The notes: generated by a model from the sequence alone, not told the origin. Positions 44,067 through 53,036 are shown, counted from the first letter of the stretch. The stretch is DNA of 64,000 nt from Bifidobacterium moukalabense DSM 27321 (GCF_000522505.1 NZ_AZMV01000002.1:124177-188176), one strand, 5' to 3'. Program-made: numbers and translations.

Positions 44067-44873
44067 ATGAGCGTTGCTGCATGGGATCGATTTTTGCAGG
44101 AACAGGACAGTTGGCCCGCGGCGTCACGCGTCAACGACTCGACCTCCTACGGCACCCAGGCCCGCAACGCGCTGGCCGGCAAAACCTTCGAGAAGAAGAA
44201 GCGCATGAGCCAGGAGGAGCGCCATCTGCAGATTCTGCAGGCGGCCGTCAAGATCATCGCCATCAAGGGCTTCTGGGGCATGTCGCTACAGGACATCTCC
44301 GACGAGCTCGGCATCACCGAGGCGGCGCTGTATCACTACATCTCGTCGAAGGATGACCTGCTCAACATGGTGTTGTCGGAATGCTACGACACCCCTGATG
44401 CGGACGAGTACAACGCCGTGACCGCAGGGGTCAACGACGCCGACGGGCATCGTGTGTATTTCTACCCGCGCTATTGCCTGAACATCGCGCTGTACAACCT
44501 GCAGCGCCCGGAACTCGTACAGCTCTATTCCGTGCTCAACGGCGAGGCGCTCAGCCCGGAACACCCGGCGCACAGCTTCTTCATCGGCCGTCATATGCGT
44601 AATTGGGAGATGATCTGCTCCATGAACTGGGCGCTGCCGGAGCACGTCGACGAGGACCGCTTCTACGACCTGTATACGCTCGCGATGAGCGCGATGGACG
44701 GTCTGCAGTACCGCTGGCTCGGCGACGATTCGATGAACCTGCTCGAGGAGTGGATTTCGATTTCCGACATCATCTTCCCGCCGAGCGAATGGGCCGGATA
44801 CACCGATCCGAGTGAGTACGAGAGCTCCGACGCGGGTTGCCTGCTGCCGTTGACGCTGGCGGCACGACAGTAG
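44067..44873 (+). CDS. TetR-family transcriptional regulator
   Basis: A 268-residue TetR-type repressor with an unusually long N-terminal lead of about 50 residues before the helix-turn-helix (LQDISDELGITEAALYHYIS, about residues 72-91). The C-terminal ligand and dimer domain is typical in length and carries no recognisable sub-family motif. The start at 44067 is well supported by AAGGAGG 6 bp upstream; the internal ATG at 44205 has none. It is convergent with the aldehyde dehydrogenase at the end of the pot-like operon. Whether it controls that operon, the esterase upstream or itself is not visible. Confidence 0.88.
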   Translation: MSVAAWDRFLQEQDSWPAASRVNDSTSYGTQARNALAGKTFEKKKRMSQEERHLQILQAAVKIIAIKGFWGMSLQDISDELGITEAALYHYISSKDDLLNMVLSECYDTPDADEYNAVTAGVNDADGHRVYFYPRYCLNIALYNLQRPELVQLYSVLNGEALSPEHPAHSFFIGRHMRNWEMICSMNWALPEHVDEDRFYDLYTLAMSAMDGLQYRWLGDDSMNLLEEWISISDIIFPPSEWAGYTDPSEYESSDAGCLLPLTLAARQ

Positions 44874-44905
44874 GCAACCTGTTTGGATGGGCTTCGGCGG
44901 CCTGG

Positions 44906-46258
44906 CTAGAACCTGCCCGGAGTGGAGGTGCTGATGAGTTTGAGATTAACGAATTCGTTGATTCCCAGCGCTCCCAGTTCACGTCCATAGCCCGAATTCT
45001 TCACACCGCCAAACGGCAACTCGCAGGAATCAGCACCAACTTCATTGATGTAGGTCATACCGGTTTCCAGGGCGTCGGCCACACGTTCGCCCTGTGCGGG
45101 ATCGATGGTGAAAACATACGAACCAAGACCGTATACCGTATCGTTGGCGACTTTCACGGCTTCGGCCTCATCCTTCACACGGTAGAATTGCGCCACCGGT
45201 CCGAAGAATTCCTCATACCGCGCCGAAGATTCCTCCGGAATATCCGTAAGAATGGCCGGGCGGAAATAAGCCCCGTCATTCACACCGTCACCCAATGCCA
45301 ATGTGGCGCCCGATTCAACGGCCTCGCGCACCTGTTCGGCGAGATGTTCGGCGGCGGCCTTGGAACACAACGGCGCCAACTCAAGATTTTCGGATGCTTC
45401 GGCAAACTTACTGAGAAACTCGTCATACAGCGAATCCACAACAATGAACCGCTTCGCGCCGTTGCAGATCTGCCCGCAGTTCTCATACCGTCCCCCGATG
45501 GCAGCTGCGACGGTGGCATCCATATCGTCGGTGCTCAGCAAAATGAATGGATCGGAGCCACCAAGTTCACATACCACCTTCTTCAGCGCCGCTCCCGCTT
45601 CAGAGGCGATGGCCACCCCGGCACGCTCGGAACCTGTCAGACTCACGCCACGAACACGATGATCCGCGATGACGGCCGCAGACTGTTCGTTGGTGATGTA
45701 CAGATTGGTGAACGCACCATTCGGGAAGCCTGCATCCAAGAAGATCCGCTCCATAGCCGCCGAGGATTTCGGGCACAGGGAAGCATGCTTGAGCAGAATG
45801 GTGTTGCCAAGCATGAGATTCGGCGCCGCAAATCGAGCAACCTGATAGTACGGGTAGTTCCACGGCATGACACCGAATAACGGACCTATCGGCAACTTGC
45901 GGATTACGGCTGAGCCTTCGGCCTCGCGTTGAATCGGAGCATCCTCAAGGAAGAACTCACCGTTATCCGCGTAATAGCGGTAAATCGCACCGGAAAACTC
46001 CACTTCGGCCAAGCACTCTTCGGGAAGCTTGCCCATTTCGTGATGAATGATGTCCGCCAGTTCTTCCTTGCGTTCCTCATACAGATCGGCGACCCTGCGC
46101 AGCAAGGCGGAACGCTCCGCCTTGCTTGAGGTTCGCCCCCACTGCTCGAACGCAATCTGAGCTCCACTGAGCGCGGCTTCCACCTGTTCATCAGAATAAG
46201 TGGCAAAGGTCTCCTCCACCTCGCCGGTCGCGGGATTCGTTACCGCATAATGCGACAT
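44906..46258 (-). CDS. gabD: Succinate-semialdehyde dehydrogenase (GabD1-like)
   Basis: A 450-residue NAD(P)-dependent aldehyde dehydrogenase. It matches the actinobacterial GabD1 type along its length: VMPWNYPYYQVARFAAPNL (130-148), the cofactor motif LTGSERAG (207-214), general base Glu231 in CELGGSDPF, catalytic Cys265 in NCGQICNGAKRF, and LPFGGVKNSGYGRELG near the end. It oxidises succinate semialdehyde to succinate; 4-aminobutyraldehyde as substrate (PuuC-like) cannot be excluded. AAGGAG lies 6 bp before the ATG. It is the fifth gene of an operon with a polyamine-type ABC importer, 18 bp after potC, and would complete GABA degradation with gabT at 54405-55739. Confidence 0.9.
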   Translation of the reverse strand: MSHYAVTNPATGEVEETFATYSDEQVEAALSGAQIAFEQWGRTSSKAERSALLRRVADLYEERKEELADIIHHEMGKLPEECLAEVEFSGAIYRYYADNGEFFLEDAPIQREAEGSAVIRKLPIGPLFGVMPWNYPYYQVARFAAPNLMLGNTILLKHASLCPKSSAAMERIFLDAGFPNGAFTNLYITNEQSAAVIADHRVRGVSLTGSERAGVAIASEAGAALKKVVCELGGSDPFILLSTDDMDATVAAAIGGRYENCGQICNGAKRFIVVDSLYDEFLSKFAEASENLELAPLCSKAAAEHLAEQVREAVESGATLALGDGVNDGAYFRPAILTDIPEESSARYEEFFGPVAQFYRVKDEAEAVKVANDTVYGLGSYVFTIDPAQGERVADALETGMTYINEVGADSCELPFGGVKNSGYGRELGALGINEFVNLKLISTSTPGRF

Positions 46259-46276
46259 GACTTGCTCCTTCTGCTA

Positions 46277-47074
46277 TTAATCGATATCCGATGTAACCCG
46301 TTGCGACAGCCACAACGGCACCAGGGAAATGACCACCATGATTACCGCGACCACGGAAACGACCGGAGCCTGATGAGGACGGAACATGTTGTTCATGATC
46401 CAGATCGGCAGTGTGGTGATGTCTTGCCCGGCAGTGAACGTCGTCACCACTATTTCGTCGAAACTTAACGCGAACGCCAACAGAGCGCCCGCAAACAGTG
46501 AGGATTTGATACGCGGGAAAGTGACCAGCCTGAATGTTGTCCAGACACCGGCACCTAGGTCAGCGGAAGCCTCTTCCGTGTGTTGCCCAAGCTGCCCAAG
46601 ACGGGCAAACACATTGTTGTAGACCGTGACGATGGTGAACGTCACATGCGCGACAATCAACGTGAACATCGATAACTTGATACCAACCATGGTGGTGAAG
46701 GCATTGTTCAATGCGATACCGGTGACGATGCCCGGTAAGGCGATCGGCAGAATGACCAGCATATTGATCGCACTTTTACCGAAGAAGTCGTATCGCTGCA
46801 ATGCAAGCGCGCACAGCGTACCAAGAATCAGCGAGACGATGGTGGCGACGATGGCCACGCCGAAACTGGTCAGCGCCGCACTCAGCAATCCTGCCGAATG
46901 AAATGCCCTTCCCCACCATTCGAACGTGACGGAACGCACAGGCCATGCCAAAGTGGCATCGCCATTCACCGAATTGATCAGCACCACAGCCAACGGCGCG
47001 TAGATGAACAGCAGCACAATGCCTGCGGCGATGCCGAACAACACTTTTGTGGATTTCTTCAATTCCATTGCCAC
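46277..47074 (-). CDS. potC: Polyamine-type ABC transporter permease (PotC-like)
   Basis: A 265-residue permease with six hydrophobic helices, first LFGIAAGIVLLFIYAPLAVVLI. The EAA loop reads EEASADLGAGVWTTFRLVTFPRI, typical of spermidine/putrescine importers. SLSFDEIVVTTFTAG near residue 205 is a further PotC hallmark. It pairs with the permease at 47084-47959, 9 bp upstream. The operon order potA-potD-potB-potC-gabD is read leftward. The importer probably brings putrescine, GABA or a related amine into the cell. Confidence 0.92.
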   Translation of the reverse strand: MAMELKKSTKVLFGIAAGIVLLFIYAPLAVVLINSVNGDATLAWPVRSVTFEWWGRAFHSAGLLSAALTSFGVAIVATIVSLILGTLCALALQRYDFFGKSAINMLVILPIALPGIVTGIALNNAFTTMVGIKLSMFTLIVAHVTFTIVTVYNNVFARLGQLGQHTEEASADLGAGVWTTFRLVTFPRIKSSLFAGALLAFALSFDEIVVTTFTAGQDITTLPIWIMNNMFRPHQAPVVSVVAVIMVVISLVPLWLSQRVTSDID

Positions 47075-47083
47075 ACCTCCTGA

Positions 47084-47959
47084 CTACAGACGTTTCAGAG
47101 CACCGGTACGGCTGACCAACATGAGATACACGCCGATGATGATGATCGGAATGAGCGCACAGGCCGCAGCCATCGGGGAATTGTTGGCGACGCCGACATC
47201 GGTGTAGATGATATTGCCTAGAACCTGTGTTTTTCCACCTACGATGCCGGCCACAATGTAGTCACCCAACGACAGCGAGAAGCTGAAGATGGAACCGGCG
47301 ACCACACCCGGCACAATCATTGGCAGCAGTACTTTGCGAATGGTCACGCCACTACGGGCGCCTAAGTCGCTCGATGCTTCCAGCAAGGATTCGGGAACCT
47401 GCTCGAACGCCGTGTAGATTGGGGTGATCACGTAGGGAAGCCACAGATAGACTTCCACAAGAATCACCGCGAACAAACCATATCCGGGCGAGTGGCCACC
47501 GAATGGCCGCAATATCATGTCAAGCACACCGGAACCGGACAGCACCGACCTCCAAGCATATGCCTTGACAAGATATCCAGCCCATAACGGCGTCGAGACA
47601 AGTATCACCAACAACTTGCGCGCACGTGGCGATGCCATCCGTGCCATATAGAAGGCAATCGGGAACGCCAGAATGATGTCGATGACCGTCGCCAACACCG
47701 CGATGAACAACGTACGTTCGGTCACCGTAAGGTACAAGCTGTCGGTAAACGCCTGGATGAGGTTATCGAAGGTCCAAGTCATCTCCACCGCGCCGGTGTA
47801 CTCGTTGACTGACCACAGTGCCGTGATGAGCAAAGCGATCAAGGCGACGATGTACACCAGTGCCATCCAACCGACCGGCAGAACGAGTAATGCCCAACGG
47901 TGCAGTGTCGGATGATTGTAGAGGAACGAGGAAACAGGCTTTTTCGCTCGCTGTTTCAT
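47084..47959 (-). CDS. potB: Polyamine-type ABC transporter permease (PotB-like)
   Basis: A 291-residue permease with six helices. It shows the PotB pattern: STPLWAGYLVKAYAWRSVL (about 137-155), the EAA loop LLEASSDLGARSGVTIRKVLLP, and SFSLSLGDYIVAGIVGG. The start at 47959 was chosen because the frame further upstream overlaps the binding-protein gene; only 5 bp separate its ATG from that stop codon and AAGG lies upstream. It forms the heterodimeric channel with PotC. Confidence 0.92.
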   Translation of the reverse strand: MKQRAKKPVSSFLYNHPTLHRWALLVLPVGWMALVYIVALIALLITALWSVNEYTGAVEMTWTFDNLIQAFTDSLYLTVTERTLFIAVLATVIDIILAFPIAFYMARMASPRARKLLVILVSTPLWAGYLVKAYAWRSVLSGSGVLDMILRPFGGHSPGYGLFAVILVEVYLWLPYVITPIYTAFEQVPESLLEASSDLGARSGVTIRKVLLPMIVPGVVAGSIFSFSLSLGDYIVAGIVGGKTQVLGNIIYTDVGVANNSPMAAACALIPIIIIGVYLMLVSRTGALKRL

Positions 47960-47964
47960 GATGG

Positions 47965-49164
47965 TCAGCCCTTGATTTCCTGCCAGGCCTTGGTCCACTC
48001 GGTATAATCGGTGCACTTGACGTCCGTACGACCGTCGATGCACTGCTTGATCGGAGTGTTCCAGTACCAGATCTTCTTCTCGAACTCCTCATCTCCGGCA
48101 TGGTACACATCGCAGAACTTACCGTCGGAAGCATACTGGCAGGCGTTCTTGTTGGCCGGAGCCTCGCCGAAGTACTCGGTGGCCTGGGCGTTGGCCTTCG
48201 GACTATCGATATAATCCAACCACTTATAGGCGCAGGTGGTGTGTTTGGTCTTGGAAGAAATCATCCACGTATCGCTCCATCCGGTAACGCCTTCGGATGG
48301 AGTGGTGATACCGAACTTTGAAGAGTCAAGCTGGTTGTATACCACCTGCCAACCGGTGCCGACCACGGTGTCGCCGCTCTGGAAAGCCTGAGCGAGCTTA
48401 AGGGAATCGGACCAGTACTCGCCAACGTTCTTGTTCTGTTCCTTGAGCAGATCCACTGCGGCCTGAAGCTGGTCCTCGTCCAAGGCATACGGATTCTTGA
48501 TCTTCAATTCAGGCTTATGTGCCATCAGGTAGATCGCCGCATCGGCGATGTAGATCGGGGAATCATACGCAGTAACCTTGCCGCTGAATTGGCTGGCCTT
48601 GGACTGGTTGAACACCACGTCCCAGGAAGTCGGCTCCTTGGAGAAATCAGACTTGTTGTACATCAGCAGATTCGCGCCGTAACCATGGGGCACACCATAA
48701 CTCTTGCCGTCCACCGTGTTGAAATCACGGTTCTTCAAGAAACTGTACACATCCTTGTAATTAGGGATGAGATCGGTATTAACGGGCTGTACCAGCCCAC
48801 TGTTGATCAGTCGTAGCGTAAGGTCGCCTGATGCCGCAATCACATCATACTTATCCGATGTCTTGATGAGGTTGTACGCCTCGTCACTGGTGCCGTAGGT
48901 CTTCGACGTCACCTGACAACCAGTATCCTGCTCGAACTCGGAGACCCAATCCACATCCGGATCGTCGGAGCCGTCTTCCACGTAGCCCGGCCATGCCAGA
49001 ATCGAAACTTCACCTTCCGCTTTACCGAGCTTTTGCACGGCCGTACCGCCGCTCGTGCTGCTTCCTGCGCTTGTCGCGCCACAACCTGTCATCGCGATGA
49101 CGCCCGCGGCGGCGAATACCAGGGCCGTGGCCCGCTTGATAATATGCTTGTTGCTCTTGCTCAT
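47965..49164 (-). CDS. potD: Polyamine-type ABC transporter substrate-binding lipoprotein (PotD-like)
   Basis: A 399-residue lipoprotein. A basic N-terminus and hydrophobic stretch end in the lipobox MTGC, with Cys28 lipidated. The mature part has the PotD-type opening GEVSILAWPGYVEDGSDDP and YGTSDEAYNLIK. The central GVPHGYGANLLMYNK and the late region TWMISSKTKHTTCAYKWLDYI are also typical of this binding-protein family. The opening and the extra cysteine pairs resemble spermidine/putrescine-binding proteins and GABA-binding relatives equally, so the ligand is open. GAGG lies 8 bp before the ATG. It is the second gene of the operon. Confidence 0.9.
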   Translation of the reverse strand: MSKSNKHIIKRATALVFAAAGVIAMTGCGATSAGSSTSGGTAVQKLGKAEGEVSILAWPGYVEDGSDDPDVDWVSEFEQDTGCQVTSKTYGTSDEAYNLIKTSDKYDVIAASGDLTLRLINSGLVQPVNTDLIPNYKDVYSFLKNRDFNTVDGKSYGVPHGYGANLLMYNKSDFSKEPTSWDVVFNQSKASQFSGKVTAYDSPIYIADAAIYLMAHKPELKIKNPYALDEDQLQAAVDLLKEQNKNVGEYWSDSLKLAQAFQSGDTVVGTGWQVVYNQLDSSKFGITTPSEGVTGWSDTWMISSKTKHTTCAYKWLDYIDSPKANAQATEYFGEAPANKNACQYASDGKFCDVYHAGDEEFEKKIWYWNTPIKQCIDGRTDVKCTDYTEWTKAWQEIKG

Positions 49165-49231
49165 GATGCTTCCTCTCTTTCGCATCGATCCACTGCGGAA
49201 TCAGTGCTCCTCCAGTAGAATCTGATCGTTC

Positions 49232-50206
49232 CTACGCCATGCGAGTCTGATGTTCTCCCCCCCTCTCCGGTACCGTCTCGCCTACAGGACGTACGACCGT
49301 GAATGTTTCACGAGTCGTGAGCTTGATAAGAATTCGATATTCCGTACCCAAGTAGATGCAATCAGTCACCTGTCCCTCGGCCGTGACCATATCGGGATTG
49401 TCGTCAGCATCGACGAAGACGATACGTTCCGGGCGTATGGTATAGCTGCCGGCAGGGAACCCGTTCGCCGTAACGATTGTTTCCGGAATGAAGTTCATTG
49501 TTCCCACAAAGCTCGCGACGAAACTGTTCGCCGGATGATTGTAGATCTCCGCTGGAGTGCCCATCTGCTGCACACGCCCCTTGTTGAAGACCGCGATTCG
49601 ATCGCTCATCACCATGGCCTCCTGTTGATCATGGGTGACGAATACGAAGGTGATATGCAAGTCTCGTTGCAACTGCTTGAGCTCCACCTGCATCTGCTGG
49701 CGCAGTTTCATATCCAATGCCGACAGCGGCTCGTCAAGCAACAGCACCTTTGGCTCGAGCACCAACGCTCGGGCCAAGGCCACGCGCTGCTGCTGTCCTC
49801 CGGAAAGCTCCCTTGGCTTGTTATTGGCCTTGGAATCGAGCTGTACCAGATCGAGCATTTTGTGGGCACGGTCGTAACGTTCCGCATGATCGACCCCGTG
49901 TACCTTCAGACCGTATGCCACGTTGTCAACGACGCTCATATGCGGGAACAGTGCGTAATCCTGGAACACGGTATTCACGTCGCGCTCGAACGGAGCCTTG
50001 TCGGTCACATTCTCCCCTGCGAGTTCAATGGTTCCGCTGGTCGTCCTCTCGAATCCCGCGATGAGACGAAGCGTTGTGGTCTTTCCTGAACCGGAAGGGC
50101 CGAGCATGGAGAAAAACTCGCCTTCCCGAATGGACATATTAAGGTTGTCAATGGCAAGGAAAGAGCCGAATCTTTTGGTGACGTCAGTAATTGTAATCGC
50201 GTCCAT
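49232..50206 (-). CDS. potA: Polyamine-type ABC transporter ATP-binding protein (PotA-like)
   Basis: A 324-residue ATPase that powers the importer at the inner face of the membrane. Walker A is GPSGSGKTT (about 36-44), the Q-loop is in VFQDYALFPHMSV, the signature is LSGGQQQR, Walker B ends VLLLDEPLSALD and the H-loop is in VTHDQQEA. The C-terminal TOBE part includes YTIRPERI. It is the first gene of the leftward operon, starting 121 bp from the divergent GntR gene. The 16-bp dyad between them (50235-50250) sits at the right place for a repressor to control both. Confidence 0.94.
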   Translation of the reverse strand: MDAITITDVTKRFGSFLAIDNLNMSIREGEFFSMLGPSGSGKTTTLRLIAGFERTTSGTIELAGENVTDKAPFERDVNTVFQDYALFPHMSVVDNVAYGLKVHGVDHAERYDRAHKMLDLVQLDSKANNKPRELSGGQQQRVALARALVLEPKVLLLDEPLSALDMKLRQQMQVELKQLQRDLHITFVFVTHDQQEAMVMSDRIAVFNKGRVQQMGTPAEIYNHPANSFVASFVGTMNFIPETIVTANGFPAGSYTIRPERIVFVDADDNPDMVTAEGQVTDCIYLGTEYRILIKLTTRETFTVVRPVGETVPERGGEHQTRMA

Positions 50207-50234
50207 TATAAACCTTCCTTTTTATCGTTTGAAT

Positions 50235-50250
50235 CATATAGTTCTATATG
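50235..50250. promoter_or_regulatory. Dyad operator between pot operon and GntR regulator
   Basis: CATATAG-TT-CTATATG is an inverted repeat with 7-bp arms, 28 bp upstream of the potA ATG and 78 bp before the regulator start. GntR/FadR proteins bind short AT-rich dyads of this kind. The site is a candidate for control of the importer operon and for autoregulation. Confidence 0.55.
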
Positions 50251-50327
50251 TTTAAAAAAATGTGGCTCGCATATTACATGGAAGAAAACACCATAAACTT
50301 CCCGAAATCATTGCTACACTGCTAGAT

Positions 50328-51839
50328 ATGAATACACCCCTTGGCCGCATGAGCATCTTTCAACCGCTAGACGAGACCACCAAGGCGGAACTTATCACGG
50401 AACGCCTGACTCAGGCCATCGAATCGGGAATGCTGAAAAACGGGGAGAAACTCCCAGGGGAAAGCGAGATGGCCCACATGTTCGCAGTCTCCCCCATCAC
50501 CACACGCGAAGCATTGGAGCAGCTACGTTCCGAGGATCTGGTGGAGACCAGAAGAGGGCGCGACGGCGGAAGTTTCATCACATCAAGTCCGTCACGTAAC
50601 ATCCAACGTCTGGAATCCAATCTGTTGACCATGCCTACCATGGAGATCAAGGATCATCGCGCACTGTATATCGCATTGGTGTCAAGCTCGGCACGTCTAG
50701 CTACCGAAGAAGCTTCCGCACGCGAAAGAAATGCCATTCTGGAAGCCATTCAATCCCTGGTTAATGATCTGGAAACCGCAGGAACGGAGAATGACGACTA
50801 TCTCACGCATGGCCATCATGAAATGCAACTACACATCGAAATTGCAGTGGCGACCACGTCACCGCACTTGGTGAACTCCCTGATAGATCTGCAAGACAAA
50901 CTCAAGCATCTGCTCTGGCTCCGTTTTGCGGACAAAGAGCAGATCGACTTTCTGGCAAAGCAATACAAGTACGCGGCACACCTGCTTTCCACCAATCAGG
51001 ATCAGCTATTCGAACGGCGCATCACCGACATCATCAAGGTCGGTTTTTCATGGCTGGTCGAACGCAAGCTCGCCCTGCAGCAACAGCACGTCGAAAACAC
51101 ACTATCGCCGACCACTCCCATTGAGGTATCCCACCAGATTCATGACCTGTTCAACGTCTACGCAAAGATGCTGCATGATTGGGAGATGGAGATCACCAGG
51201 CAGACCGCACACTCCATTATCAACAAGCAAGAGTTCGATTCACTCTCCGAACGCCTCACGCATCCCGCCTTGGAACAGGATCGCAGAATCATCGGCGCGG
51301 GCCTGATTCCCTCCCCGGATTTCCTGCCAGACGCCCCATGGCACTCCTGTTGGTGGACCTCACGTTGGAATCAAACCAATCAGGCGACAATCCGTCCGCT
51401 GCGCATTTCCGACAATCCCCAGTCGGCATCGTTCTACAATTTCACCGTCCAGGATTGGTGGACCGGTCCGAAGAACACCGACGGACTGCACATCACCGGC
51501 CCATATATCGACTACATCTGCTCCAACGAATTCACTCTGACTCTCAGCCGCCCCTTCTATGTGGACCGTCACTTCGCAGGCGTGGCCGGTTTGGACCTCA
51601 GCGCCGCCACATTAGAACATGAAGTGTGCGAACAGCTGCTTCGACTCGACCGCCCCGCCGCGCTTATCAGCCATGAACAACGTGTACTAGCTTCCACCAA
51701 CACATCATTGCTATGCGGTGATCTAGTAGCGGATCTCAACAACACACATGCCAAAGCCACCATCGATTGTGGCGCACTGGCTCCCTCAAACGCAACTACA
51801 AGCAAGAAGCAGGAATCCTTGATCATGCTCATGTTCTGA
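50328..51839 (+). CDS. GntR/FadR-type regulator with C-terminal Cache-like sensor domain
   Basis: A 503-residue regulator with an unusual third domain. Residues 22-85 form the winged helix (SEMAHMFAVSPITTREALEQL). Residues about 105-250 are an all-helical FCD-like effector domain, with the characteristic Asp-His pattern only partly visible (HHEMQLHIEIAV). Residues about 260-435 look like a Cache/PDC sensor: helix, then WWTSRWN, TVQDWWTGP, and GPYIDYI...LTLSRPFY...FAGVAGLDL. Cache domains usually sit outside the membrane in chemoreceptors and kinases; here no membrane helix is present, so sensing is cytoplasmic. The start at 50328 is uncertain (50349 is an alternative). It is divergent from the pot-like operon, so putrescine, GABA or a related amine is the expected ligand. 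Confidence 0.82.
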   Translation: MNTPLGRMSIFQPLDETTKAELITERLTQAIESGMLKNGEKLPGESEMAHMFAVSPITTREALEQLRSEDLVETRRGRDGGSFITSSPSRNIQRLESNLLTMPTMEIKDHRALYIALVSSSARLATEEASARERNAILEAIQSLVNDLETAGTENDDYLTHGHHEMQLHIEIAVATTSPHLVNSLIDLQDKLKHLLWLRFADKEQIDFLAKQYKYAAHLLSTNQDQLFERRITDIIKVGFSWLVERKLALQQQHVENTLSPTTPIEVSHQIHDLFNVYAKMLHDWEMEITRQTAHSIINKQEFDSLSERLTHPALEQDRRIIGAGLIPSPDFLPDAPWHSCWWTSRWNQTNQATIRPLRISDNPQSASFYNFTVQDWWTGPKNTDGLHITGPYIDYICSNEFTLTLSRPFYVDRHFAGVAGLDLSAATLEHEVCEQLLRLDRPAALISHEQRVLASTNTSLLCGDLVADLNNTHAKATIDCGALAPSNATTSKKQESLIMLMF

Positions 51840-51937
51840 GTAATGTAGCGGAAGGCTAGTTCCATCGATACCACGAAGCTGGCCTTCCAGTTACTCATGA
51901 ATCTCGCAGTAGCCCAAGAGAATCAGTGCATATGGTC

Positions 51938-51970
51938 GCTATGAGGCCATCGGCCCGATGGCCTCATAGC
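51938..51970. terminator. Hairpin between the GntR gene and tenA
   Basis: GCTATGAGGCCATCG (51938-51952) and its exact complement (51956-51970) flank a 3-base loop. It lies between convergent genes. No T run follows; assigned as a bidirectional terminator. Confidence 0.6.
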
Positions 51971-52011
51971 GTATCCGGACGGATGTCGCCCGCATATCAG
52001 GAAACCCACTG

Positions 52012-52050
52012 CATCTCGTATCCCCTGCCTGCTGAAGTTGATACGAGATG
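52012..52050 (-). terminator. Hairpin downstream of tenA
   Basis: CATCTCGTATC (52012-52022) pairs with GATACGAGATG (52040-52050) around a 17-base loop, 13 bp past the tenA stop codon. It is T-poor and less convincing than the neighbouring hairpin. Confidence 0.4.
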
Positions 52051-52062
52051 TCCTGCATGGAA

Positions 52063-52764
52063 TCAGTCCTGCGGGTAGGAATCGTCGAAGAAGCGGCGTT
52101 CCAGGTGCACGATGGTGCGGAATACCTCGGCTTCCTGACCGTCGATGGAGCAGTATTCGTTGACCAGCGCGATGAGATAGCCGACCCATTTGCGGAAATG
52201 CGCGCCCTCGTGCAGGTCGACCCATCCCTTGTGCGCCGGGACCTGCTGTACGACTCCGGCGTCGACCGTGCGCTTGGCCCATGCGAGATACAGCCATTCC
52301 ATGCAGCAGATCGCGGTGATCAGTTCCGGCCAGCTCCTGTCGGACAGCGTATCGAGGTACGCACCGTAATCCCTGTTCGCCTGGGTCTGTTCAGTGTCGT
52401 CATATTCCTGTTGGCTGACGTGGTAGGCCTCGAGGAAATGCTGGAAATACGTGGCCTCGTTGTCCGCGAACCATTGCGACTGGGCGGCGAGCATGTCCTT
52501 GGTTTCCTGACGCGGAGCCAACTTGATGAGACGGGCCATCATGCCGTTGTTGTAGAACTTGAAATCCTGAATCAGATATGATTTCAATATCTCTTCCGGC
52601 AGGGTGTCATCCAACAGCTCGTTGACGAAACGTGAGTTGATGGCTTCCCGCCAATCCTCGGTATTAAGCATGTACATCCGGTCGGCGACGGAGTCCGATT
52701 CCGCGCCCAACCAAGCGTAGTCGCCGCGTGCCGGTTCCGGCGCTTCGGGTACGTGAATGGTCAT
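52063..52764 (-). CDS. tenA: TenA-family thiamine salvage protein
   Basis: A 233-residue TenA/THI-4 helical-bundle protein. TenA hydrolyses aminopyrimidine breakdown products of thiamine for salvage. Recognisable segments are FVNELLDDTLPEEILKSYLI and QDFKFYN at the N-terminus, a Cys-Cys pair in TAICCMEWLYLAWA at the place of the usual catalytic cysteine region, and HEGAHFRKWVGYLIALVNEY near the end. The start at 52764 has AAGGAAAGGA upstream. A TPP riboswitch lies 75 bp before it (52839-52922), which strongly supports a thiamine role. It is the last leftward gene of the amine/GABA cluster but has its own control. Confidence 0.9.
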   Translation of the reverse strand: MTIHVPEAPEPARGDYAWLGAESDSVADRMYMLNTEDWREAINSRFVNELLDDTLPEEILKSYLIQDFKFYNNGMMARLIKLAPRQETKDMLAAQSQWFADNEATYFQHFLEAYHVSQQEYDDTEQTQANRDYGAYLDTLSDRSWPELITAICCMEWLYLAWAKRTVDAGVVQQVPAHKGWVDLHEGAHFRKWVGYLIALVNEYCSIDGQEAEVFRTIVHLERRFFDDSYPQD

Positions 52765-52838
52765 GATTTTCCTTTCCTTAGTGATGCCGCCGACGGATGC
52801 ACCGCCTACGACATGCATAAAGGCACGGGAAATAAGAG

Positions 52839-52922
52839 AGACGTCCGTGCGCCGGCATTACCCGGTATACGTTCAAACGGTCGAAGCGGATGCTTCCTCT
52901 CAGCCTTGCGGCCCCCGTGTCT
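52839..52922 (-). ncRNA. TPP riboswitch (THI element)
   Basis: Read on the minus strand, the segment starts AGAC, continues with CGGGGGC, then GGCTGAGA (52905-52898) and, after a variable P3 arm, ACCGGGTAATGCCGGCGCA and closes with GTCT. CTGAGA and the GTAATGCCGGCG block are the conserved pyrimidine- and pyrophosphate-binding parts of the TPP aptamer, and AGAC/GTCT forms P1. It controls tenA 75 bp downstream. The expression platform is not obvious; occlusion of the ribosome site is the simplest option. Confidence 0.88.
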
Positions 52923-53036
52923 GCGCCTGATAATACACGGGCATATGTGCCCTCATGCCGGAATTTCACATACCGGCCATCAGGATCCATTGTGATCATG
53001 CGAACGGGGATGATCAGCCTTGCGTTGAAAACCGAA

